A program made the position numbers and the translations under genes. Shown piece by piece: positions 32,512 through 40,927 of a stretch of 64,000 bases of DNA (the stretch's first letter is position 1; each line of letters starts with the position of its first letter). The notes beneath the pieces are model-generated. The model was not told where the DNA came from. It made no database searches and saw only the letters and a list, made by a program, of their open reading frames with translations. This DNA comes from Vibrio sp. HI00D65 (GTDB lineage Bacteria > Pseudomonadota > Gammaproteobacteria > Enterobacterales > Vibrionaceae), in the NCBI RefSeq assembly GCF_001635455.1, contig NZ_LWEH01000613.1:124001-188000 (forward strand), read 5' to 3'.

Positions 32512-34380
32512 TTACCCTTTGTTAGGTTTATAGCCTGTCGGTGCGTCTAACAATATTCTTTTGATGCACTCAACGTTGAAATCATGGCAGCATTCATCCA
32601 GTTCGTTCAATAAAACCTCCATTTCAGGCCAGCTAAGCTTGCTTTCCATTGCCGTCATGATTTTTTCGTGGCTAGTTCCTTCGACATTGTCACCAATGAG
32701 AAGCTCTTCATATAGCTTCTCTCCGGGTCTTAAACCCGTAAATTTGATTTCAACATCACCTTCATCCGAGCTTGAATTAAGGCTTTCCTTCATTCCCATT
32801 AAATGTACCATGCGTTTTGCAAGGTCTAGAATTTTAACGGGTTCACCCATATCCAGTACGAAAACTTGTCCATTATTCCCCATAGCACCAGCTTGAATAA
32901 CAAGTTGTGCAGCTTCCGGTATTAGCATGAAATAGCGGATGATATCTGGATGAGTAACGGTTACTGGACCGCCGGCTTTAATTTGCTTTTTAAATAGTGG
33001 GACAACTGAACCTGACGAGCCTAACACATTACCAAATCTCACCATTGTAAAAATTGTTTCGCTTCCCTTGTCGGATAGGGCTTGTAAAACAAGTTCGGCC
33101 ATCCTTTTACTAGCACCCATAACATTAGTAGGCCTGACCGCTTTATCAGTTGAAATAAGAGTGAAGTTTTTAACATTCGTGTTTATTGCTGCTTGTGCAC
33201 ATGAAAGTGTTCCAAATACGTTATTTCTTATGCCTTCAACGACATTGTCTTCAACTATAGGAACATGTTTGTATGCTGCGGCGTGGTATAGAGTTTCCAC
33301 ACTGTATGCTTGCATCAACTTCTCTAGGCGATTCTGTCTTTGAACTGATCCTAAAGCAGCGATTATTTGAGTATTATTTCCTAAACTTTTATTTGTTGCG
33401 TTAAGTTCTTGCTCTATTTTGTATAGGTTGTACTCATTGAGTTCGAATAAAACCAGTGTTTTCGGTTGCTGCGCCAAGATTTGACGACACAGCTCTGAAC
33501 CAATGGAGCCACCGGCACCGGTTACCATAACACACTTGTTATGAATATTTTTTGCCAGCAATCCACTGTCAGGAGTGATAGGCGCTCTGCCTAATAGATC
33601 AGCTACGTCGAGATCCTTGATCTCTGTCGCAGTCGCTCTACCTGCAGCTATATCCTCTACAGATGGTACAGACTGTACTTCGATTGGCCAGTGTGACAAC
33701 TTCTCGACCAATCGTAGACGTGCACCTTTGTTAATGTTGTTCATCGCAAGCAACAGTTTCACTGGTTGATAAAGCGATTGAAGGTGCTCAAATTCACTAG
33801 GGTGATGGACCTTTAACCCAAACAAAATGTTGCCTTTTTTGCTAGGGTCATCGTCTAATAGGATCACTGGGTTGTACTCATCACCATGTATTAGCGCGTA
33901 GACAAGTTCTCGGCCAGTAGCCCCAGCACCGTAGATAAATACATTCGGTTTTTTGCGCTTAATGATCTGGTCATAGACAGTCCGGATCATTATTCTTGGT
34001 CCACCTAAAGTAAGAATCGCTAGCCCGGCGTAGATAAATGGAACACTTCTTGGGATAAAGGTTTGAAAAAAGAATCCGCTCATCACTAATGTGAGAGACG
34101 AGATAAAGACAGCAAGGAAAATGTTACCTACGGCAGGAAACATCATATAGCGCAGCACTGCTCGGTACATCCCAAGTTTGGCGAAGGTAAATATCGTTAT
34201 TGTAATTGTCAGCGCTAGTGTGACCCACTCGTCTACCCCTAGCTCAAATGTAGGACGACCTAGCCTTAAAGCAACGGCAAGGTAAATCGACATTACTATG
34301 GCAAAGATGTCGTAACCAATACTGATTAAGCGTTTATTTTTTCGCTTTGTATTTAGAATCGCTCGTATTGGTTTAATCAT
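32512..34380 (-). CDS. WbpM/CapD-like membrane UDP-GlcNAc 4,6-dehydratase
   Basis: 622 residues, the usual length. Four N-terminal membrane helices (about 18-130), a first Rossmann-like domain (GAGATGRELV from 151) and the catalytic SDR domain (TGAGGSIGSELCRQ from 287; STDKAVRPTNVMGASKRMAE near 407-426 with the K in place of the usual tyrosine; RFGNVLGSSGSV). It converts UDP-GlcNAc to UDP-4-keto-6-deoxy-GlcNAc, the precursor of QuiNAc, FucNAc and related sugars. It is transcribed against the capsule operon. Paired with the divergent SDR and sugar transferase genes as wbpM, wbpV and wbpL are in Pseudomonas. Confidence 0.9.
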   Translation of the reverse strand: MIKPIRAILNTKRKNKRLISIGYDIFAIVMSIYLAVALRLGRPTFELGVDEWVTLALTITITIFTFAKLGMYRAVLRYMMFPAVGNIFLAVFISSLTLVMSGFFFQTFIPRSVPFIYAGLAILTLGGPRIMIRTVYDQIIKRKKPNVFIYGAGATGRELVYALIHGDEYNPVILLDDDPSKKGNILFGLKVHHPSEFEHLQSLYQPVKLLLAMNNINKGARLRLVEKLSHWPIEVQSVPSVEDIAAGRATATEIKDLDVADLLGRAPITPDSGLLAKNIHNKCVMVTGAGGSIGSELCRQILAQQPKTLVLFELNEYNLYKIEQELNATNKSLGNNTQIIAALGSVQRQNRLEKLMQAYSVETLYHAAAYKHVPIVEDNVVEGIRNNVFGTLSCAQAAINTNVKNFTLISTDKAVRPTNVMGASKRMAELVLQALSDKGSETIFTMVRFGNVLGSSGSVVPLFKKQIKAGGPVTVTHPDIIRYFMLIPEAAQLVIQAGAMGNNGQVFVLDMGEPVKILDLAKRMVHLMGMKESLNSSSDEGDVEIKFTGLRPGEKLYEELLIGDNVEGTSHEKIMTAMESKLSWPEMEVLLNELDECCHDFNVECIKRILLDAPTGYKPNKG

Positions 34381-34555
34381 GATTTTCCTTGATATTCTCT
34401 AAACTTCAGTCGAGTAAACGGTAAACTGAATATTTTATTCACGATATTTTAATGTTCTTAAGTGCGGTAAGCTAGATGTAATTGGCGGTTATGTGTTGCC
34501 TAATCGATTTACTGTTTATTTTGTTTGTTATTTGTTCGATTGTTGAGCGATTTTT

Positions 34556-35500
34556 ATGAAACTTTTGGTTACGGGTAGTACGGGCTTTGTGGGGGCTAGA
34601 GTGGTTGAGCTAGCAGAAGAGTCTGATTGGGAAGTAGTTTCTGTAGTACGTCAGAGTTCCAGAACACAACCCAACTTCTTCTTGGTTTCATCTATTGGGC
34701 CGGAAACTGACTGGTCCAATGCATTCGAAGGTGTAGATTGTGTTGTTCATTGTGCTGCTCGCGTGCATCAAATGAATGAAAGTGAGCAAAATGCTTTGGC
34801 TGCCTATCGAGATATCAATACCCTTGGCACTTTGAACCTAGCGAAGCAAGCCGCTGAAGCCGGCGTTAAACGGTTTGTGTTCGTCAGCTCTATTAAAGTT
34901 AACGGTGAGTTTACTGAACCTGGTTCACCTTTTTTACCTAACCTAGATAACATCCCGAAAGATCCTTACGGTTTGAGTAAGTATGAAGCGGAACTTGCGT
35001 TAACGAAGCTCTCAAAAGAAACAGGCTTGGAAGTCGTTATTGTTAGGCCCCCACTGGTCTATGGGCCAGGTGTGAAAGCAAACTTTTTATCAATGATGCG
35101 TTTGGTTGAAAAGGGCATCCCACTTCCATTTGGTGCGATTCATAATAAGAGAAGCTTGGTGTATGTAGATAACTTAACAAGTTTAATATTAACTTGTTGT
35201 GAGCACCCCTCTGCGCCCGGGCATACCTTCTTGGCTTCTGATAGCCAGGACGTTTCAACGAGTCAATTAATAAGAGCTATTGCGCTTTCAATGGATAAAT
35301 CACCGAGGCTTTTACCGATCCCAATGTCTTGGATAAAGGGAGGCGCGTCTGTATTACGAAAGCAGCATTTAGCCCAAAGAGTATGTGGCAACCTTCAAGT
35401 GGAAACTCGCCATACAAACGAAATCTTGGGCTGGAACCCTCCGGTGACTTTCAAAGACGGGATCGATAAAACTGTAGAAGCATACTTGAAGTCACACTGA
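34556..35500 (+). CDS. WbpV-like NAD-dependent sugar epimerase/reductase (SDR)
   Basis: 314 residues, extended SDR. The cofactor loop is GSTGFVGARV (7-16), VSSIKVNGE with the Ser of the triad, and the catalytic YGLSKYEAE (Y-x3-K near 142-146), then RPPLVYGPGVKANF. The size and motif set fit the small 4-keto reductases/epimerases that follow WbpM-type dehydratases (WbpV/RmD-like), which give UDP-QuiNAc or UDP-FucNAc. Divergent from the dehydratase gene with 175 bases between. Exact stereochemistry unknown. Confidence 0.78.
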   Translation: MKLLVTGSTGFVGARVVELAEESDWEVVSVVRQSSRTQPNFFLVSSIGPETDWSNAFEGVDCVVHCAARVHQMNESEQNALAAYRDINTLGTLNLAKQAAEAGVKRFVFVSSIKVNGEFTEPGSPFLPNLDNIPKDPYGLSKYEAELALTKLSKETGLEVVIVRPPLVYGPGVKANFLSMMRLVEKGIPLPFGAIHNKRSLVYVDNLTSLILTCCEHPSAPGHTFLASDSQDVSTSQLIRAIALSMDKSPRLLPIPMSWIKGGASVLRKQHLAQRVCGNLQVETRHTNEILGWNPPVTFKDGIDKTVEAYLKSH

Positions 35501-35615
35501 TGTGTTTCAGCTAATTTCCACCATTCATATCCGTAATTGAGTCAGGTACTCTTTATCAACGAATGTCAGTTACGGCATTCACAATATTCGTTTATCAGAG
35601 TTTAAGGCATCCATT

Positions 35616-36161
35616 GTGATTCGTTTATTAGATTTCTTTTTTGCATTGTTCGGTCTGCTGTTCCTTTGGCCTGTTTTTGTTGTCATTTGTATCCTTGGTT
35701 ACTTTGACACTGGCTCTCCAGTCTTTTTTCAAACTCGAGTCGGGCGTAACAAAAAGCCATTTACTTTAGTCAAATTCCGCACTATGCCGGTAGAAACACA
35801 ATCAGTAGCAACACACCTGGTGGGGGCGAGCTCAGTGACTAAGTTGGGTGGGTTCTTACGCAGGACTAAGCTGGATGAACTACCACAGTTATACAACGTT
35901 CTGAAAGGTGAAATGAGTTTGGTTGGCCCGCGACCATGCTTATTCAACCAGCAAGAGCTGATCGATGAGAGAGAATCGAGAGGTGTGCTGGCGGTAAGGC
36001 CCGGTGTTACGGGGTTGGCTCAAATCAATGATATCGATATGTCGACACCCAAGCTATTGGCGGAATGGGATCAACGTATGCTCAAGACCTTAACGACCAA
36101 GCTTTACTTTCAATACATCATTCAAACGGTATTAGGTAAAGGGGCGGGTGATCGAGTGTAA
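35616..36161 (+). CDS. Initiating sugar-phosphate transferase (PglC/WecP-like, small PGT)
   Basis: 181 residues, the minimal monotopic phosphoglycosyl transferase. An N-terminal reentrant hydrophobic segment (2-28) is followed by QTRVGRNKKPFTLVKFRTM, LRRTKLDELPQLYNVLKGEMSLVGPRP (catalytic D-E in LDELPQ, about residues 87-92) and the RPGVTGLAQI segment. It transfers a sugar-1-phosphate, probably QuiNAc or FucNAc, to undecaprenyl phosphate to start a repeat unit at the inner membrane. The start is GTG. It could serve the Wzx/Wzy polysaccharide encoded from 48 kb, whose cluster shows no other initiating enzyme. Confidence 0.88.
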   Translation: MIRLLDFFFALFGLLFLWPVFVVICILGYFDTGSPVFFQTRVGRNKKPFTLVKFRTMPVETQSVATHLVGASSVTKLGGFLRRTKLDELPQLYNVLKGEMSLVGPRPCLFNQQELIDERESRGVLAVRPGVTGLAQINDIDMSTPKLLAEWDQRMLKTLTTKLYFQYIIQTVLGKGAGDRV

Positions 36162-36615
36162 ATAGCGGTGCTTGAGGCTCACGATATATGAGATGTGTGC
36201 CAACTTTTACAGGTTTGTGTGCTGCAGCCCCTCTAATATGATGCTTTATAAGGTATTGTTTATGATTTACCCATTTACTTGAATGTGGTTATTAACTATT
36301 ATGCTCTTCAATTAGTTGTTTAAGCTGAGTGCTTTATTTTGAGATAACTAATAAGTAAGAGGTTTTAGGGTAGCTTTACTGCTCTTGCTTGTGGTGCTTT
36401 TTTATATCGCTTTCAAAATATGTTGCTTAGTTGATGTTCGGTGTTTCACCCAATCACTTTCGTGAAGGAAAACCGTGCAGTTAAAGTGTCACGATACATG
36501 AACAAGCGAGGTGTACATATATGTCCCTCGTTTGTATCGATATGATTTGCCTATAACTCAGATTTGCTAGGAAAATCAGCCTCAGTTCAGTTTGAAATAT
36601 GGAAGATATAATTAT
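36162..36615 (+). other. 454-base intergenic region before the outer-membrane barrel gene
   Basis: No open frame of note. It is AT-rich and holds a long imperfect palindrome at 36492-36540 (listed separately) about 75 bases before the barrel gene start. No clear hairpin with U-tract follows the sugar transferase gene. The promoter of the barrel-lipoprotein pair should be here, but no hexamer pair stands out. Confidence 0.5.
36492..36540. promoter_or_regulatory. Long imperfect palindrome, possible operator
   Basis: ACAAGCGAGG (36502-36511, allowing the A at 36502) pairs with CCTCGTTTGT (36526-36535) with one G-T pair, and ACAT (36515-36518) with ATGT (36521-36524) across a two-base centre. 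CGAT at 36492-36495 can also pair with ATCG at 36536-36539 after a short bulge. It is upstream of an outer-membrane barrel gene and has no U-tract, so a regulator site is more likely than a terminator. Confidence 0.4.
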
Positions 36616-37161
36616 ATGAAAATGCAGTGGTTAGCTAAGGTTTCACCGTTGTTGTTGTTATCAGCATCAGCTGTCGGAGCTGAAAACTTATACGTAGGCG
36701 CTAAAGTCGGCAGTGTAACGGCCGATAACTTTGGTCCATTAGTGGAAAATCGCACGTCTATCGACGATTCAGATACGTCTTACGGCTTATTTGTTGGTTA
36801 CCAAATCCTAGACACGCTAGCGATCGAAGGTGGTTATAACTACCTTGGTGAGTATGCTCTGAAAGATGTGGCTGGCGGCGGCAGTTACGAAGCAAGCAGC
36901 TTTGATGTTGTTCTAAAAGCGTCGGGCAATGTCACGGATAGCCTAGCGTTATACGCAAAAGGTGGTGTGGCCGCTTATGATTGGAAAGCAAGCGGAGCAG
37001 GTGTTAAGTCTGACGACTCTGGCGTTGCACCAACGATTGCCTTCGGTTCTGAGTTCTCTATCACACCGGCAATGAAGATTGGTCTAGAGTACCAAATCTA
37101 TCAAGATATTGGTGGTGTGCATATCGACTCGTTTAATCTTGCTTTGTCTCACTCTTTCTAA
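36616..37161 (+). CDS. Small outer-membrane beta-barrel protein (OmpA-like porin fold)
   Basis: 181 residues from the ATG at 36616, with GGAAG about 10 bases upstream; a longer frame from 36592 starts with TTG. A signal peptide is clear (MKMQWLAKVSPLLLLSASAVGA, cleavage before ENLYVG). The mature part has alternating beta-strands (LYVGAKVGSV, YGLFVGYQI, LAIEGGYNYLG, FDVVLKASG, LALYAKGGVAAYDW, KIGLEYQIYQD) and ends in a C-terminal phenylalanine (LSHSF), as required for BAM-dependent insertion. It is followed 19 bases later by a lipoprotein gene in the polysaccharide export region, so a role in export or surface anchoring is possible but unproven. Confidence 0.82.
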   Translation: MKMQWLAKVSPLLLLSASAVGAENLYVGAKVGSVTADNFGPLVENRTSIDDSDTSYGLFVGYQILDTLAIEGGYNYLGEYALKDVAGGGSYEASSFDVVLKASGNVTDSLALYAKGGVAAYDWKASGAGVKSDDSGVAPTIAFGSEFSITPAMKIGLEYQIYQDIGGVHIDSFNLALSHSF

Positions 37162-37180
37162 TTATTTTCAGGGATAAATT

Positions 37181-38083
37181 GTGAAATATAAAATTCTAGC
37201 TCTATCCGTCGTTGGCGCAATTCTTGGTGGTTGTGGTAGCGATAACACAAACAGTGTTCCCGCTCCGTCATATGAGACGATGGCGTACGACCCTGCAATT
37301 ATGGGTATGAAGGGCACATTCAGCTGTGACAACGGTGTAACTGGCCTATTGGAAGCAACAAGTTATAAAGGTGTTTCTAAAATAGCTGAAACTACGGTTG
37401 TTGATACACCAGAAACTTGCGCGTTTGCCTACAATAAAACGCCGGATGCCGTTGATGTATCCAACGGTAAAGACATGAGCAATGTAAGCTACAAGTTCCC
37501 TAAAGGCTTGGCAGCACTAGGTAAAACGGCGACGGCTTCTCCGCTTTCAACACTGATTGAGAAAGAGCTAGATGGCCAACCTTACAACAACTCAGTTGGT
37601 GAGCAGATTCTTAATGATCTTGGTTTAGGCGATCTAATAAACAAGGGTCGTGCTACTAGTGTTGCTGATTTCTTACGTCGTACACAAGAGATTATTGAAG
37701 ATCTTCCTGCAGACGAAGCTAGCCAAGTTTCAGCGACAACGGCTGTACTATCTGATGTGCTTGTCGTCAGCTCGGATAAATCAGCCGCTGAGATCTCTAA
37801 GGCTTCTGCTAAAATTACCGAAGCAGTGATCAAAAGCTACCCTGATTACCCTAAAAAACCAGGTGGCGGTGAGATTTACTTAGATCTTGCTGAAAATCCA
37901 TCGTTCATTGAAGATGTTATTGCGAACCCTGAAGCGGACGTAACCATTCCACCTTCAGCAGAACAAGAATCTAAACCGGTTCCAGATCCTGATGGAGATA
38001 ACGGAGGCACTGGCGGTACAGGCGGTACCGGCGGTACTAATGGCGCTGGTGGCGGTAGTAACGGCGGTGGTACTGGCGGCTAA
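37181..38083 (+). CDS. Hypothetical lipoprotein with Gly/Thr-rich C-terminal tail
   Basis: 300 residues, not recognised by family. The N-terminus MKYKILALSVVGAILGGCGS has a lipobox with the lipidated cysteine at C18; position 19-20 (Gly-Ser) favours the outer membrane. The middle part is rich in serine, alanine and lysine and probably helical (DEASQVSATTAV region). The last 27 or so residues are a GGTGGTGG-type low-complexity tail ending at the stop. The start is GTG with AGGGA upstream. It lies between the barrel gene and the YjbH gene, followed by a terminator. A structural role in the envelope is a guess. Confidence 0.72.
   Translation: MKYKILALSVVGAILGGCGSDNTNSVPAPSYETMAYDPAIMGMKGTFSCDNGVTGLLEATSYKGVSKIAETTVVDTPETCAFAYNKTPDAVDVSNGKDMSNVSYKFPKGLAALGKTATASPLSTLIEKELDGQPYNNSVGEQILNDLGLGDLINKGRATSVADFLRRTQEIIEDLPADEASQVSATTAVLSDVLVVSSDKSAAEISKASAKITEAVIKSYPDYPKKPGGGEIYLDLAENPSFIEDVIANPEADVTIPPSAEQESKPVPDPDGDNGGTGGTGGTGGTNGAGGGSNGGGTGG
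38003..38080 (+). repeat. Gly-Gly-Thr coding repeat in the lipoprotein gene
   Basis: Short in-frame units of GGCGGTAC(A/C/T) type are repeated, giving alternating Gly, Gly and Thr/Asn/Ser codons. Units are imperfect and contain no spacer, so this is a coding low-complexity tract. Confidence 0.7.
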
Positions 38084-38100
38084 TTTAAGTATTGAGGTAA

Positions 38101-38125
38101 AAAGGCACCAGTCGGTGCCTTTTTT
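38101..38125 (+). terminator. Intrinsic terminator after the lipoprotein gene
   Basis: AAAGGCACC (38101-38109) and GGTGCCTTT (38114-38122) form a 9-base stem with loop AGTC, then more T. It lies 17 bases after the stop codon and separates the barrel-lipoprotein pair from the YjbH gene. Confidence 0.9.
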
Positions 38126-38281
38126 ACATGCTGTTGCTAGCAACACCGTCACAATCAAACGCAGTTGCTATTTATCATACTCGCTATTTAGTAATACTCA
38201 TTATTTAGCACTATCACTATTGAGCATAGTTTCTATTTCAAATAGCTACTAGCGAACACAGTTATAACCTATTGCATACCA

Positions 38282-40411
38282 ATGAAAATACTCAGTCACT
38301 CTAAAAACGCAGCGCTGATTGCATCCCTGAATGCATTTGCCATCGCCCCGAATGCCTTCGCTGTCGATAATTTATTGTCATCCCAAAGTTATACTGGCGC
38401 GATCATCGTGCCCAATGCTCAAGTGATGGACACCGGAGATATCTCTTTTCTCTATGGTCAGGGCGTACCCTACAGAGGAAAAACCAGCGAGCTAGACAAT
38501 ATTTTGTTCAGTGTTGGCCTGTTTGAAGGCTTTGAAGCTGCTGGTCGAATTGTTACAAAAACGTATAACTGCCATGGCTACTCAAATGTACCAAACTATG
38601 ACCCCAACTGTGGTGGCAGTGGCGGTTCTGGTATTCGAGATCTATCAGCATCGTTTAAATACCAGCTTCCTTTTGTCAAAGAGTGGACAGGGTTTGACTT
38701 GGCGCTCGGTGTCCAAGATTTAGGCGGCGCCGCCAGCAATTTTGAAACTTACTATGCGGTTGCTGATTTTGAGCCTGATTTTGTACCAGCAAGGTTCAGT
38801 GCAGGCTACGGTAAATCAGAAGTGAGTCATGGCGTTCTGAATGGGCCATTTGCTAGCTTAGAGTATCAGCCACTGGATTTTGTTCAGCTGATTGCAGAGC
38901 ACGATTCCCACCAATTTAATGCTGGCCTTAAGGTGTTCACACCAGAGCATTACTTACCACTGGATACGCAGTTATCGTTTCAATACCAGTTTTACACCAG
39001 TGGTAATGCCGACATCGATATTTGGTCGGTAGCAGCATCAACCCCCCTAATGGGCTTCTCTGAATCTCGACGAGTGAATGAGTTAACCTTAGAAGATAAG
39101 ATCGCAGTAGAGCAAGCGCATCATAAGTTTGCTGGCGTGGTTCAGCTTAAAAAAGCGCTGGTCGATGAAGGTTTTCTTAATGTGAGAATCTCGGCGGACG
39201 ATATTGGTTTAAATGTCGCGTTAGAAAACCGTCGTTATAATCGTAACCAAGTGGATGGCGTGGGTGTGGCTCTGGGTATCATCTCCTCTTATGTAGGAGA
39301 AGAGATGCTTCAAGAGCTTGGCGTTAAAGACTACCAGCAACAAAACATTCGCTTGTTTAACTTGGTGAACGATATGCCGATGATGGAAGTGATCACCAGC
39401 GCACCCTGTTACCGTGAGTTTGTAAAAACAGGTGAGCCTTGCAAAACGCTTCTTGTTCGTACCTCTGATGTGAAAAAGAGTTATGCCAAAGCGAATTTTG
39501 GTGAAGAGGTTACTCGTTCGGGGTTTGGCCGCACACAGGTGATTGTGTCTCCAGCTTTGTATCACAACACCGCGACAGAGTACGGTGTGTTTGATTACTC
39601 ATTAGCACTGGCGACTAACTTGTACACACCACTTTGGAAAGGTGCGGCTTTGGATGTTCGACACTTAATGCCGTTAGCCAATAGTGATGACTTTGAAGAG
39701 GGCGAAATTTGGGGTAAGAATGCTTTTGAAAATGAAGTTGATAGGGTTCTTTTCCATCAAGCATTTCAACTGCCTTATAACCTCACCACTCAATTCTCAC
39801 TCGGACAAGTTTATGGAAACTTTTTGGGTGGCGTGAACGAAACCCAGTATGCGAGTAACAGCGGCCGTCATATTTTAGGAACAGAATTTGCGACGTTTTC
39901 TCCTCAAGATAAGTACGATTCAAGAGGGAAAGCGATTGCCGATGCGACGCCGATGATTGGCCACTACACTTACTCAAGACCGGATTGGAACTGGCAAGGT
40001 AAGGTACAAGCTGGCCAATTCTGGAAAGGCGATGAAGGAGTGCGTGTTACCACTAGCCACTGGTTGGGTGACGTAAGAGTTGATGCTTCATACCAAACCA
40101 CAAAAGCCGAAGGCAGCAATGAAGCGGAAGACTTTGTTACGCTTTCTATCGCGATTCCTTTAACATTGTGGCGTGATATGAGCCCTGACTATATTCAATT
40201 ACGTGGTACTGACCAGTTTGTTTATGCGTTGCAAACTCGCGTTGGTGAGAGCCATAATAATTTAGGTACAGGCTTAGGTGTCGATACCGGCTTACAACAC
40301 AATATTGAAAGGCAGTACTTCAACCGTAACCGTATTGGCGCAAGTTACTACCATGAAAACCGACAGCGCTTACGCAATGCGTACCTAAAATACTTAGAAG
40401 CCGTTAAATAG
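38282..40411 (+). CDS. YjbH-family exopolysaccharide outer-membrane protein (WbfB/GfcD-like)
   Basis: 709 residues, the usual size of the family found with Wza-Wzb-Wzc systems (GfcD of group 4 capsule; WbfB in Vibrio). A signal peptide ends near NAFA-VDN. The mature start (LLSSQSYTGAIIVPNAQVMDTGDISF) is the conserved YjbH opening and the rest is rich in predicted beta-strands, consistent with an outer-membrane barrel. It has its own space after a terminator and is closed by a strong hairpin. Expected to help secretion or assembly of the Wza-exported polysaccharide; the mechanism is not established. Confidence 0.85.
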   Translation: MKILSHSKNAALIASLNAFAIAPNAFAVDNLLSSQSYTGAIIVPNAQVMDTGDISFLYGQGVPYRGKTSELDNILFSVGLFEGFEAAGRIVTKTYNCHGYSNVPNYDPNCGGSGGSGIRDLSASFKYQLPFVKEWTGFDLALGVQDLGGAASNFETYYAVADFEPDFVPARFSAGYGKSEVSHGVLNGPFASLEYQPLDFVQLIAEHDSHQFNAGLKVFTPEHYLPLDTQLSFQYQFYTSGNADIDIWSVAASTPLMGFSESRRVNELTLEDKIAVEQAHHKFAGVVQLKKALVDEGFLNVRISADDIGLNVALENRRYNRNQVDGVGVALGIISSYVGEEMLQELGVKDYQQQNIRLFNLVNDMPMMEVITSAPCYREFVKTGEPCKTLLVRTSDVKKSYAKANFGEEVTRSGFGRTQVIVSPALYHNTATEYGVFDYSLALATNLYTPLWKGAALDVRHLMPLANSDDFEEGEIWGKNAFENEVDRVLFHQAFQLPYNLTTQFSLGQVYGNFLGGVNETQYASNSGRHILGTEFATFSPQDKYDSRGKAIADATPMIGHYTYSRPDWNWQGKVQAGQFWKGDEGVRVTTSHWLGDVRVDASYQTTKAEGSNEAEDFVTLSIAIPLTLWRDMSPDYIQLRGTDQFVYALQTRVGESHNNLGTGLGVDTGLQHNIERQYFNRNRIGASYYHENRQRLRNAYLKYLEAVK

Positions 40412-40432
40412 CGTAGTGTAACTATAAAAGGA

Positions 40433-40465
40433 AGAGCCAACACCAAGAGTGTTGGCTCTTTTTTT
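40433..40465 (+). terminator. Intrinsic terminator after the YjbH-family gene
   Basis: AGAGCCAACAC (40433-40443) and GTGTTGGCTCT (40449-40459) form a perfect 11-base stem with loop CAAGA, followed by six T. Confidence 0.95.
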
Positions 40466-40560
40466 GCTCTTACTTCTCGTATCCCGCTTACTCGTCCCCT
40501 TAATCTGCTGTTATTCTTTTTTGTATCTCATTTACTCACATCCATTATCTAAGCTTATGC
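40466..40560. repeat. Degenerate intergenic repeat copies after the YjbH-gene terminator
   Basis: TGCTCTTACTTCTCGTATCC then CGCTTACTCG, and TAATCTGCTGTTATTC, follow the same (C/T)TCGTATC(C/T)CG...ATCTGCT pattern as the copies at 19381, 20368-20443 and 45415-45520. Confidence 0.45.
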
Positions 40561-40602
40561 GTCTAGTGTCTTAGATTTCCTTGTTGAAACCATTCAACTA
40601 GG

Positions 40603-40631
40603 TTGATAATAAACACAATCTTGTGGATAAT
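40603..40631 (+). promoter_or_regulatory. Candidate promoter of wza-wzb-wzc
   Basis: TTGATA (40603-40608), a 17-base spacer, then GATAAT (40626-40631); each hexamer matches the sigma-70 consensus in five of six positions. It lies 127 bases before the ops element and about 300 bases before wza. The whole 40412-40927 gap of 516 bases thus holds, in order, a terminator, repeats, this promoter, ops and a leader. Confidence 0.5.
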
Positions 40632-40757
40632 GCACACGGATTAAATAAACGTTACGTAAACACTCGATTTGTTACGTTTTAATTCAAAATTCCTAGATAA
40701 ATCATAGATTGATAGGGATACATTTTATACGCAGTGTGGTGTCGCGGAGTACCAAGG

Positions 40758-40769
40758 GGCGGTAGCGTT
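40758..40769 (+). promoter_or_regulatory. ops element (RfaH recruitment site) before wza
   Basis: GGCGGTAGCGTT on the coding strand, matching ops in 11 of 12 positions, 159 bases upstream of the wza ATG. The identity to the site at 22890 is complete over these 12 bases. Confidence 0.88.
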
Positions 40770-40927
40770 TTTGGGTTCATTCTTTTGACACTAATTGGAA
40801 GCAGAGTCACAGTTGGTGTTGCTCTTATCTCCGTTGAATACAGCGTAACTGATAAAATTATTCGTTTAATTCCTTTGGGTGTCCTTTGGGGTATCACAAC
40901 ACATTCCGTTTCTAGAACTTGGTTAAC

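Noticed and set aside
38051..38062. GGCGGTAGTAAC, resembling the start of an ops element
   Set aside because: Departs from ops after the first eight bases and lies inside the Gly-rich coding tail of the lipoprotein, where GGC-GGT codons are expected.
38003..38080. Tandem repeat that might suggest a CRISPR or VNTR array
   Set aside because: Units are of a few codons, without spacers, and fully in frame; it is a Gly/Thr-rich protein tail.
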